Of a DNA stretch of 64,000 bases, positions 9,413 to 16,667 are shown piece after piece (the stretch's first letter is position 1; every line of letters begins with the position of its first letter). This stretch comes from Pelomonas sp. Root1237. GTDB taxonomy: Bacteria > Pseudomonadota > Gammaproteobacteria > Burkholderiales > Burkholderiaceae_C. The DNA lies in the NCBI RefSeq assembly GCF_001425055.1, contig NZ_LMDK01000021.1:186001-250000 (forward strand). The letters run 5' to 3'. Both the position numbers and the translations under genes were made by a program. The notes under the pieces are model-generated. The model saw only the letters and a list, made by a program, of their open reading frames with translations, ran no database searches and was not told the origin of the DNA.

Positions 9413-9604
9413 ATGACCATCGAAGCCTCGCTGCAGCACAACTCCCTGGCCGAATCCAGCCCGCACCGCCCCTTCTGGTCAGCGCTGACGCGCCTGTGGT
9501 CGCCGGCCGCCACCTCGAGCGAGGCCGAGCTGGGTTATGAATGCGCGCTGCCCTGGACCCTCGGCGAGGACGCGCCCAGGGACAGCGGCGAACCCCGCTA
9601 CTGA
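9413..9604 (+). CDS. Small protein of unknown function
   Basis: A 63-residue frame with the third-position G/C bias of real genes here (nearly every codon ends in C or G). No domain is recognised; the sequence is polar with several Trp residues and an acidic end. A weak GGA precedes the ATG at 9413. It runs into the converging response regulator, overlapping its stop by 7 bp. It is supported only by codon bias and the clean start and stop, so it could be spurious. Confidence 0.5.
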   Translation: MTIEASLQHNSLAESSPHRPFWSALTRLWSPAATSSEAELGYECALPWTLGEDAPRDSGEPRY

Positions 9605-10248
9605 ATCAACCCATTCTTCAGCGCGTAGTAGGTCAGATCGCTGTTGGTCGCCAGCTTGAGCTTCTCGAGCACGCGCGTGCGGTAGGTGCTGACGGTCTTG
9701 ACGCTGAGGAACAGCGCCTCGGCGATATGGCCCACGGTCTCGCCCTGGGCCAGGCGCAGGAAGACCTGGAACTCGCGCTCCGACAGCGCCTCGTGCAGGG
9801 GCTTGTCGGGCGCATTGCCGGCGCTGCCGCCACCCACCACGCTGTCCGCCAGTTGCTCCGCCACCGCCGGGCTGATGTAGCGCCGGCCACGCGCCACCAG
9901 GCGGATGGCATTGGCGATTTCGTCGGGATCGCATTCCTTGTTGAGGTAGCCGCTGGCGCCCTGGCGCAGCAGCGTCGTCGCGTAATGCGCCTCAGGAAAG
10001 CCGCTGAGGATCAGCACCGGCAGTTCGGGGAATCGCGCCTTGATGGCGGCCAACGCGTCCACGCCGCTCTGGTCGGGCATGGAGATGTCCAGCAGCAGCA
10101 CGTCGACCTCGCCGCCACGCGCCATCTCTAGGGCGTCGTGGCCACTGGCGCCTTCGCCCGTGACGCGCAGGTCGACGTGGTCGGACAGGAACTGGCGCAA
10201 GCCGGTGCGCACGATGGCGTGGTCGTCGACGATGCCGATACGGATCAT
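9598..10248 (-). CDS. LuxR/NarL-family response regulator
   Basis: A 216-residue two-domain regulator. The receiver domain (1 to about 120) has VDDH at 7-10, phospho-acceptor D54 in LLLDISMPD, and a conserved Lys in GYLNKECDPDE. The C-terminal LuxR helix-turn-helix starts at LSEREFQVFLRLAQGETVG and contains VKTVSTYRTRVLEKL. It should bind DNA on phosphorylation. The HisKA_3-type kinase at 11276-12745 is the natural partner, since NarL-type regulators pair with that kinase class and no other is nearby. The ATG at 10248 opens exactly at the receiver fold. Confidence 0.92.
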   Translation of the reverse strand: MIRIGIVDDHAIVRTGLRQFLSDHVDLRVTGEGASGHDALEMARGGEVDVLLLDISMPDQSGVDALAAIKARFPELPVLILSGFPEAHYATTLLRQGASGYLNKECDPDEIANAIRLVARGRRYISPAVAEQLADSVVGGGSAGNAPDKPLHEALSEREFQVFLRLAQGETVGHIAEALFLSVKTVSTYRTRVLEKLKLATNSDLTYYALKNGLIQ

Positions 10249-10311
10249 GATGAACGCGGTGTTGAGGGATGGCCCAGCGTAGCAGTCCGCAAGGCGCGCC
10301 GCGATACCTTC

Positions 10312-10320
10312 AGTCCTACA
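10312..10320 (+). promoter_or_regulatory. AGTCCTACA motif upstream of the BON gene
   Basis: AGTCCTACA, 116 bp before the BON-protein start. The same 9-mer, or TGTCCTACA, recurs 80-116 bp before four other gene starts between 10.3 and 16.1 kb. It could be a regulator binding site or part of an alternative promoter. Inferred from repetition only. Confidence 0.45.
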
Positions 10321-10435
10321 TCGACGCCGGCCGAGTCCGACAGGGGGCCGCGCTTCGGGACTATGCCGCCCGTGGTGGCGCGCCGCGATAGTGGCTCCAG
10401 CGGCTCCGTGAAGCCGCCATCCAAGGAGAACTGCA

Positions 10436-10765
10436 ATGCTGAACAAGTCCATCCTCACTCTGGCCGTCGCCACCGCTCTCACGGCCACCCTGGCCGGCAC
10501 CAGCGGCTGCGCCGTCACCCGCAACCAGGAAACCGTGGGCGCCTATGTTGATGACGCCGCGTTGACCACCCGCGTCAAGGGCAAGTTCGCCGCCGACCCG
10601 ACCGTCAGCGCGATGGCCATCAGTGTCGAGACGCTGAAGGGCACGGTGCAACTGTCCGGCTTCGCCAAGTCGTACGAGGAAAAGGCCATGGCTGAGAAGC
10701 TGGCCCGCGAGACCTCCGGTGTCGTCGCCGTGCGCAATGACATCGCCGTGCGACACCCTAACTGA
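10436..10765 (+). CDS. BON-domain lipoprotein (OsmY-like)
   Basis: A 109-residue envelope protein. The N-terminus is a signal sequence ending in GTSGC, a plausible lipobox with Cys at residue 24. A single BON domain follows (DDAALTTRVKGKFAADP to VVAVRNDIAVR). BON proteins of this kind bind membrane phospholipids and are commonly induced by osmotic or envelope stress. A strong AAGGAG lies about 8 bp before the ATG. An AGTCCTACA motif is found 116 bp upstream, shared with neighbouring signalling genes. Confidence 0.88.
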   Translation: MLNKSILTLAVATALTATLAGTSGCAVTRNQETVGAYVDDAALTTRVKGKFAADPTVSAMAISVETLKGTVQLSGFAKSYEEKAMAEKLARETSGVVAVRNDIAVRHPN

Positions 10766-10777
10766 AGACCGCCGCTG

Positions 10778-10816
10778 AAGGACTTCCAAGGGAGTTTCCC
10801 TAGGAGAAGTCCTACA
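10778..10816. other. Imperfect inverted repeat carrying an AGTCCTACA site
   Basis: AGGACTTCC pairs imperfectly with a later AAGTCCT, and GGGA with TCCC inside it, so the stretch after the BON gene can form a hairpin. The right limb is the AGTCCTACA motif at 10808-10816, 84 bp before the next gene. It could end the BON transcript or present a two-fold binding site; there is no T-tract. Confidence 0.4.
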
Positions 10817-10899
10817 GCGCGATGCGCTGCCGGCACTGCCGGCCCGACGCGGAAGCGGTCCATACTTCAACCTCATCATCCTCGCGCCGCCGTCGGGCC

Positions 10900-11313
10900 A
10901 TGCCAGCACTCAAAGCCTTCATCGTCGAAGACAGTCCGGTGATCCTTGAGAACCTGATTGCGACGCTTGAGGAACTGGCTCAGGTCGAAGTGGTGGGCTC
11001 GGTGGCCGATGAAGCCAGCGCGGTGCGCTGGATGAGCCGAGACCCCGACGGCAATGCCGATCTCTTCATCGTCGACGTCTTCCTGCGTTCCGGCACCGGC
11101 CTGGGCGTGCTGCAGGCCGCCCAGCAGCTCGGCATCCGGGCGCGGCGCGTCGTATTGACCAATTACGCCACCGAGGAAATGCGCCGGCGCTGCGCCAGCC
11201 TGGGCGCGGAACGGGTGTTTGACAAGAGCCGCGAGCTCGACGACCTCATCAGCTACTGCGCCGAACTGGCCGAACATGCCTCATCAGCGCGCCCTGCAGC
11301 CGCGGCCAGTTGA
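10900..11313 (+). CDS. Single-domain (CheY-like) response regulator
   Basis: A 137-residue stand-alone receiver. Acidic residues E10-D11 begin the fold, D59 in LFIVDVFL is the likely phospho-acceptor, and the conserved Lys is in RVFDKSREL. There is no output domain, so it probably acts by protein contact or as a phosphate sink. Its last 38 bp overlap the proposed start of the CHASE3 histidine kinase, an overlap that supports co-translation. The start at 10900 is chosen because the receiver fold begins immediately (ALKAFIVEDS). Confidence 0.88.
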   Translation: MPALKAFIVEDSPVILENLIATLEELAQVEVVGSVADEASAVRWMSRDPDGNADLFIVDVFLRSGTGLGVLQAAQQLGIRARRVVLTNYATEEMRRRCASLGAERVFDKSRELDDLISYCAELAEHASSARPAAAAS

Positions 11314-12745
11314 ACGGCTGCCCGTGCTGCGTCATCTCGATCCCTGGCTGGAAGGCGCCAGCCGCAATCGCGGTCTGGCCGTCGGTTTCGCGGCACTGGC
11401 AGCAGCCGCCGTCATGGGCGTCAGCGAGGCCGCCTTCTGGGGTGCTGACGAGGCGCTGAACCAGTCCCAGGCCCGCCACCAGGCGCGCAACGACGGCCTG
11501 CGCCTGCGCGAGTTGCTGACCGATGCCGAGACCGCGCAGCGCGGCTATCTGCTGACCGGGCGCGACGATTACCTCGCGCCGATCAAGCTGGCCGAGCAGG
11601 AGCTGCCCAATGTGTTGTCACGGCTGCGCGGCCAGTACGCCAGCTCCGAATGGGAGGCCCTGGTGGCCGACGCGAGCCGGCGCGCCAGCGAAAAACTCTC
11701 CGAGCTGCAGCTGGTCGTCAAGCTTTACCGCGACGGGCAGGACACGGCCTGGCACGGGCTGGTCGAGTCCGACATCGGCCGCGAGAAGATGCAGGCGGTG
11801 CGCGACGCCGTCGGCCAGCTCGATCAGCACGAACTGACGCAGATTGCCACCGAGCGCGACGCCGTCGTGCGCTCGCTGAACTACGGCCGCATCGGCGTGC
11901 ACGGGCTGACGCTGCTCAGCCTGTTCGGCCTGGCCATCTTCCTGCGCCGCAACGAGGCCCTGCACGCGGCCCGCCGTGAGCACGCCCAGGAGCTGGCGCA
12001 GGAACGCGACCGGCTGGACCGCGAGGTGGCCCGCCGCACCGCCGAGCTGACCGAGCTGGCCCACCACCTGCAGACGGTGCGCGAGGACGAGCGCGCCCAT
12101 CTGGCCCGCGAGCTGCACGACGAGCTCGGTGCGCTGCTGACGGCCGCCAAGCTCGACGTCGCGCGCATCCGCCGCATGACGCGCACCGCGGCGCCCGAGA
12201 TCGACGAGCGCCTCAAGCACATGAGCGAGCTGCTCGACCAGGGCATTGCGCTGAAGCGCCGCATCATCGAGGACCTGCGCCCATCGGCCCTGTCCAACCT
12301 CGGCCTCATCCCGGCGCTGGAGATCCTGACCCAGGAGTTCGCGCAGCGCTCCGGCCTGCAGCTCAGCCTGGAGCTGATGGAGGCCCCCAGTGACGAGGCC
12401 AGCCGGCTGGCGATGTACCGCCTCGTGCAGGAGGCGCTGACCAATGTGCTGCGCCACGCCAAGGCCAAGCATGTGCGCGTCTCGCTGGCCGAATCGGATG
12501 GCTGGCTGCAATTGCACATCCGCGATGATGGCCAGGGTTTCAACCCCGAAGCGGTGGGGGCCGGCCACCATGGCCTGCTGGGCATGCGCTACCGCATCGA
12601 AAGCCTGGGCGGCACGCTGCAGCTGCTGTCCGCGCCCGGCCGCGGCACGCTGGTGCTGGCGCGCCTGCCGATGCGCGAAGATCCAGAACCCGAGCCAGCC
12701 CCCGTGACCGCGCCCGGCGAACTGGGCAGCCCCAGCCCTTCCTGA
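11276..12745 (+). CDS. CHASE3-domain sensor histidine kinase (HisKA_3)
   Basis: A 489-residue membrane kinase. One membrane helix (about 33-53) is followed by a periplasmic CHASE3-like domain with LLTDAETAQRGYLLTG near 80-95, a second helix (about 208-223), a coiled region, and a HisKA_3 domain with phospho-acceptor H281 in ARELHDELGALL. The HATPase has EALTNVLRHAKA and DDGQGFNPE. It should sense an envelope signal and phosphorylate the NarL-type regulator at 9598 and perhaps the lone receiver just upstream. The start is uncertain: ATG at 11276 overlaps the previous gene by 38 bp, and GTG near 11326 would avoid this; neither has a good ribosome site. Confidence 0.9.
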   Translation: MPHQRALQPRPVERLPVLRHLDPWLEGASRNRGLAVGFAALAAAAVMGVSEAAFWGADEALNQSQARHQARNDGLRLRELLTDAETAQRGYLLTGRDDYLAPIKLAEQELPNVLSRLRGQYASSEWEALVADASRRASEKLSELQLVVKLYRDGQDTAWHGLVESDIGREKMQAVRDAVGQLDQHELTQIATERDAVVRSLNYGRIGVHGLTLLSLFGLAIFLRRNEALHAARREHAQELAQERDRLDREVARRTAELTELAHHLQTVREDERAHLARELHDELGALLTAAKLDVARIRRMTRTAAPEIDERLKHMSELLDQGIALKRRIIEDLRPSALSNLGLIPALEILTQEFAQRSGLQLSLELMEAPSDEASRLAMYRLVQEALTNVLRHAKAKHVRVSLAESDGWLQLHIRDDGQGFNPEAVGAGHHGLLGMRYRIESLGGTLQLLSAPGRGTLVLARLPMREDPEPEPAPVTAPGELGSPSPS

Positions 12746-12754
12746 AGTCCTACA
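12746..12754 (+). promoter_or_regulatory. AGTCCTACA motif upstream of 12868 gene
   Basis: AGTCCTACA directly follows the kinase stop codon, 114 bp before the next start. In this copy and the one at 10312 a CCGAC occurs 16-17 bp further on, a second shared element of unknown meaning. Confidence 0.4.
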
Positions 12755-12867
12755 GGCCAAGCCTGCCCGAGCCGACATGGCGCCGCATCGGGCGCACCCA
12801 AACTGCTCCCGGGCGCCGCACCGACAGAGCGCGCGGTAACCGTCTCAGACGCAGCCAGGAGGGCACC

Positions 12868-13341
12868 ATGCAATTCCCGCGATCACCGCATGCCGAGGGC
12901 TGGCACACGCAGATGCCGGCACCGCCGGTACCCGACATGTCCATCATGTCGCGGGACGCCGACGCGCTGTCACCGCCCTTGCACAGCCGCCGCTTCCACG
13001 CAGCCGCCATGCTCGTCGCCATCGCGGCCCTCGGGGCCAGCGCCGGCGTGGACATGGTCGACGACCCGCGCCCGCTGGACGTGCAGCTGAGTGCCGTCAT
13101 GCACAAGGCGGCGGACACCCTGCACGGCTGGCAGCAGCAGCTGTCGCGCGGCCTGCAGGTGTCGCTGCGCGCGGTCGCGGACGGGCGCGACAACAGTGCG
13201 CCGCCGGCCTCGATACCCGATGACGCCACCATCGTCGCCAAGGCCGAAGCGCCGGCCGTTGATGCCGACGACCGCGACCAGCCAGTGCGCGCCGACGTGG
13301 CGCCGCAGCCGCCCCGCGAGTCGCAGGCGACCGCCCGCTGA
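12868..13341 (+). CDS. Single-pass membrane protein of unknown function
   Basis: A 157-residue protein not recognised by family. It has a polar N-terminal 40 residues, one hydrophobic stretch (AAAMLVAIAALGASAG, about 45-60), then a charged, Asp/Ala/Pro-rich tail likely outside the membrane. A clear AGGAGG lies 7 bp before the ATG at 12868. An AGTCCTACA motif 114 bp upstream ties it to the surrounding signalling genes. Codon use is typical of the window. Confidence 0.65.
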   Translation: MQFPRSPHAEGWHTQMPAPPVPDMSIMSRDADALSPPLHSRRFHAAAMLVAIAALGASAGVDMVDDPRPLDVQLSAVMHKAADTLHGWQQQLSRGLQVSLRAVADGRDNSAPPASIPDDATIVAKAEAPAVDADDRDQPVRADVAPQPPRESQATAR

Positions 13342-13343
13342 GT

Positions 13344-15902
13344 TCAGGCGGGCATCGTCTCTTCGGCGGCAACCAGCAGCTCAGCCAGTGGCTGGGGCCG
13401 GTGGAGCAGGAAACCCTGCACCTCGCCGACGCCCAGGCGCACCAACTCCAGCAGCACCTCGGGTGTCTCCACGCATTCCGCCACCGTCGTCAGGCCGAGC
13501 GTCCTGGCAACGTCGACAAAGCTGCGCACCGCCACCTGATCGAGCGGGTCGGTCATCAACGCGCGCACGAACTGGCCGTCGATCTTCAGCAGATCCACTG
13601 GCAGCGCCTTCAGATAGCTGTATGAGGAGGCGCCGGCGCCGAAATCGTCCAGCGCGATGCGCACACCCAGGGCCCGCATCTGCTGGATGAAGCTCGCCGC
13701 CTCGCCGAGCTGGGTGATGACGGCCGTCTCGGTGATTTCCAGGCACAAGGTCGCGGCACGCGTGGGGCCTAGCGCCGTCAGCAGGGCTCGGGCTTCCTGG
13801 TGGTAGGCCGCATCCTGCAGCGTCAGGGCCGACACATTGATGGACAGCGACGCGACCTCCGGGGGGCCGCCGCGCTGCAGCAAGTCAACCGCCTGCCTCA
13901 AGACCCAGCGGTCCAGTCGCGGCGCGAGATGGAAGCGCTCGGCCGCCGGCATGAAGGCGCCGGGCAACACACGGCTGCCGTCACGCTCGCGCAGGCGCAA
14001 CAGCAGCTCGCCGCGCAGCCGGCCATCGTCCTCACCCTGGGCCGGCAGCACACGCTGCAGGTCGAGCTCGAAGCGGTCCTCGTCCAGGGCCTGTTGCAGC
14101 CGCGTCGCCCAGCGGTGCTCGCTCTGGTGGGCGCGCAGCGTGGCGTCATCGGGCGCCCACAGTTGCACGCGGTTGCGGCCCTGCTCCTTGGCGATCATGC
14201 AGCAGGCATCGGCCTCGCGCATGGCGGCATCGGCATCGGGCCAGCGCCCATCCAGCGGGGCCACGCCGATGCTGGTGCCGATGCGAAACCGTTGCTCGCC
14301 GTGCACATAGCGGTACTGGTCCATCGCGTCGCACAACTTCTGTGCCACGTGCAGGGCCTCGTCGAGCGAGCAGTTTTCCAGAATGGCCGCGAACTCGTCG
14401 CCGCCCAGGCGCGCCACCGTGTCGCGGCCGCGAACGCCGGCCTCCAGGCGGCGGGCAACCTCGCGCAGCACCTCGTCGCCGGCGGCATGGCCGCAGTGGT
14501 CGTTGACGAGCTTGAAGCGATCGAGGTCGAAAGCCAGCAGCGCATGGTGGCTGCCATCGCGCTTGGCTCGCTCGAGCGTGCGCGCCAGGCGCTGGCCGAA
14601 CTCGACGCGGTTGACAAGGCCGGTCAGGCCGTCATGGCTGGCGCGCCAGCGGATCTCGTCGAACTGGCGGCGCTGCTGGGTCACGTCGCGAAAGACCAGC
14701 ACGGCGCCAAGCACGCGGCCGTCGGCATCGCGGATGGGGGCGACCGAGTCGTCCACGGCGCGCAGTTCGCCCTCGCGGCTCAGCAACATGGCACCGGCAG
14801 ACAGGCGCGTCGGCCGGCCGGTGGCCAGGCAGCGCTGCACCGGGTCGGCCAAGGGCTCGCCGGTTTCCTCGCGCTGGGCCAGGAAGACATGGCTGGCCGG
14901 CTGGCCGCGCGCCTCGGCGGCAGCCCAGCCCGTCAGCCGCTGGGCGACGGGGTTGAGCCAGGTCACGCGACCGAGGGCATCGGTGGTCAGCACCGCATCG
15001 GCGATGGATTGCAGCGTGACCTCCAGCAGCTCATGCTGCTCCTGCAATTGCTGTTGCAACCGGCGAGACTCGCTGACGTCCCAACAGACGCCCGACAAGC
15101 GCAGCGGCCGGCCGCCGGCATCGCGCAGCACCCGACCGGCGCTGCGCAACACATGGACGCTGCCATCGGGCCAGCTGACCCGCCATTCGCCGTCCAGCTG
15201 GGGCCCGTCGCGCAGGGCCGCCCGCACGGCCATGACGGCGGCGCGGCGGTCCTCGGGATGCAGGCGCTTGCGCCAGTTCGCGAGGCTGGTGCGCTGGCCA
15301 CGCGGCGGCTCGCCGTGCAAACGCCACATGGCGTCGTCCCAGGTGAGTTCGCCATGGCGAGAGTCCCGCAGGTCCAGATTCCAGACGCCAATGCCGCCGC
15401 TGTGGGTGGCCAGGGCCAGGCGCTCCAGCGTGCGCTCCAGCTCGGCACGCACCTTGGCGGGTTCACTGACGTCCTGCATGACGACACCGACACGCCGGCC
15501 GGTTTCGTCTTCGTCATGGCGACCAACCACGCGCAGCACGCGGTGCCCGTTCGGGCCGGTCTCGCACGGCAACTCGACATCCCAGCCCTCGCCGTCTGCC
15601 GCAGCGCGCTGCAGGGCCGCGTCCAACATGGCAGCACCATCGGGGCCGAAACGCTGCAACAGGGCTGCCAGCGTCGGTACCTGGCCAATGGGCAGGCCAA
15701 GCAACTCGCAGGCCGAGTCGGACACCGTCAGCTTCTCGGTGCCGGCCTGCCATTCCCAGGCGCCGACGCCAGCCAGGCGGCTGCAGCGCTCCAGGAAGCG
15801 CGCGTTCTGCGCCAGCGCGAGCTGCGCGGCTGACACCGAAGCGGCGAGCACATCCCGCGGTGCCTCGTCTGCGGGCACACCCGTCTGCTGGGGTTCGCTC
15901 AT
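13344..15902 (-). CDS. PAS-GGDEF-EAL cyclic di-GMP protein
   Basis: An 852-residue, apparently soluble sensor. Three PAS regions occupy about 35-145, 160-275 and 285-410; the second and third carry typical W-x-DVSE / RDVT ends. The GGDEF domain (420-580) has intact GGDEF at 500-504 and I-site RGRD at 491-494. The EAL domain (from about 600) reads ELL at 632-634 instead of EAL, but keeps INVS, ITETA, DDFGAG, LLKIDGQF and AECVET. It may make or break c-di-GMP, or use one domain to control the other. ATG at 15902 has GGAG 8 bp before it. TGTCCTACA lies 79 bp upstream on its strand. Confidence 0.92.
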   Translation of the reverse strand: MSEPQQTGVPADEAPRDVLAASVSAAQLALAQNARFLERCSRLAGVGAWEWQAGTEKLTVSDSACELLGLPIGQVPTLAALLQRFGPDGAAMLDAALQRAAADGEGWDVELPCETGPNGHRVLRVVGRHDEDETGRRVGVVMQDVSEPAKVRAELERTLERLALATHSGGIGVWNLDLRDSRHGELTWDDAMWRLHGEPPRGQRTSLANWRKRLHPEDRRAAVMAVRAALRDGPQLDGEWRVSWPDGSVHVLRSAGRVLRDAGGRPLRLSGVCWDVSESRRLQQQLQEQHELLEVTLQSIADAVLTTDALGRVTWLNPVAQRLTGWAAAEARGQPASHVFLAQREETGEPLADPVQRCLATGRPTRLSAGAMLLSREGELRAVDDSVAPIRDADGRVLGAVLVFRDVTQQRRQFDEIRWRASHDGLTGLVNRVEFGQRLARTLERAKRDGSHHALLAFDLDRFKLVNDHCGHAAGDEVLREVARRLEAGVRGRDTVARLGGDEFAAILENCSLDEALHVAQKLCDAMDQYRYVHGEQRFRIGTSIGVAPLDGRWPDADAAMREADACCMIAKEQGRNRVQLWAPDDATLRAHQSEHRWATRLQQALDEDRFELDLQRVLPAQGEDDGRLRGELLLRLRERDGSRVLPGAFMPAAERFHLAPRLDRWVLRQAVDLLQRGGPPEVASLSINVSALTLQDAAYHQEARALLTALGPTRAATLCLEITETAVITQLGEAASFIQQMRALGVRIALDDFGAGASSYSYLKALPVDLLKIDGQFVRALMTDPLDQVAVRSFVDVARTLGLTTVAECVETPEVLLELVRLGVGEVQGFLLHRPQPLAELLVAAEETMPA

Positions 15903-15980
15903 CGATGCTGCTCCGACGCAAAGACGGGCAAGCATCAAGCCCACAGGAGCGGGGCCGCGTCGGCAGGACGGGCAAGGACT

Positions 15981-16025
15981 TGTAGGACAGGGCCGCATCC
16001 ACGCGGGCCTACCGCTTGTCCTACA
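15981..16025. promoter_or_regulatory. Paired inverted TGTCCTACA sites between divergent genes
   Basis: TGTAGGACA (15981-15989) and TGTCCTACA (16017-16025) face outward, each about 80-90 bp before the start of the PAS-GGDEF-EAL gene and of the His-rich exported protein. The right copy lies in a 15-bp perfect palindrome, GCTTGT-CCT-ACAAGC. This arrangement suggests shared control of the divergent pair. Confidence 0.5.
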
Positions 16026-16114
16026 AGCACCGCGGCGGCGCACTGACAACCACCTGCCCCGGCGGGGCGTTCACTGGGTGCAGCGGCACCGCCGCATTCC
16101 TCAGGAGAAATCCC

Positions 16115-16558
16115 ATGACCACCCGTCGCAACCCCTTCGCACACTGGATCGCCCCGGCTCTGCTGGGCGTGGCTGCCATGGCGGCCCTGCCTGCCGCCCG
16201 GGCCGCGGACGTCGGCGTCTCCATCGGCTTCAGCCAACCGGGCGTGTACGGGCGCGTCGACATCGGCCGCTATCCGCAACCGGTGCTGCTGGCACCCCAG
16301 CCGGTCATCATCGGCCGCCCGGCCTACCGCGCCCAGCCGGTCTATCTGTGGGTGCCGCCCGAGCACCGCCACAACTGGCGCCGCCACTGCGGCTATTACG
16401 GCGCCTGCGGCGCACCGGTCTATTTCGTCGAGGACGGCTGGTACCGCCAGAACGTCGTCGTCTACCGTGACCGCGACGGGCGCCGTGACGACTGGCATGA
16501 CCGCGGCCGTCACGACCGCGGCCACGGGCACGGGCACGGGCACGGCCACCGCGACTGA
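16115..16558 (+). CDS. Exported protein with His/Gly-rich tail
   Basis: A 147-residue protein with a signal peptide ending at PAARAADVG. The mature part has YGRVDIGRYPQP and RPAYRAQPVYLWVPPEHRHNW motifs, seen in many short Burkholderiales exported proteins of unknown role, and ends with a run of alternating His and Gly after DRGRHDRG. The tail could bind metal ions; this is inference. AGGAG lies 7 bp before the ATG. A TGTCCTACA site occurs 90 bp upstream. Confidence 0.78.
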   Translation: MTTRRNPFAHWIAPALLGVAAMAALPAARAADVGVSIGFSQPGVYGRVDIGRYPQPVLLAPQPVIIGRPAYRAQPVYLWVPPEHRHNWRRHCGYYGACGAPVYFVEDGWYRQNVVVYRDRDGRRDDWHDRGRHDRGHGHGHGHGHRD

Positions 16559-16667
16559 TAGCTCGCAAAAGGCCACGCCGGACCTGCAGTTCCGGCCATC
16601 GCCAGCGGGCTCGGCGGCCTAAAGTCGGGTCAACCCTGACCGTTGTGCCGCTTGTGCGGCTGGCCGG

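Noticed and set aside
13800-15833. A 677-codon plus-strand frame opposite the PAS-GGDEF-EAL gene
   Set aside because: Low-complexity Gln/His/Ala composition; the opposite strand has intact PAS and GGDEF motifs.
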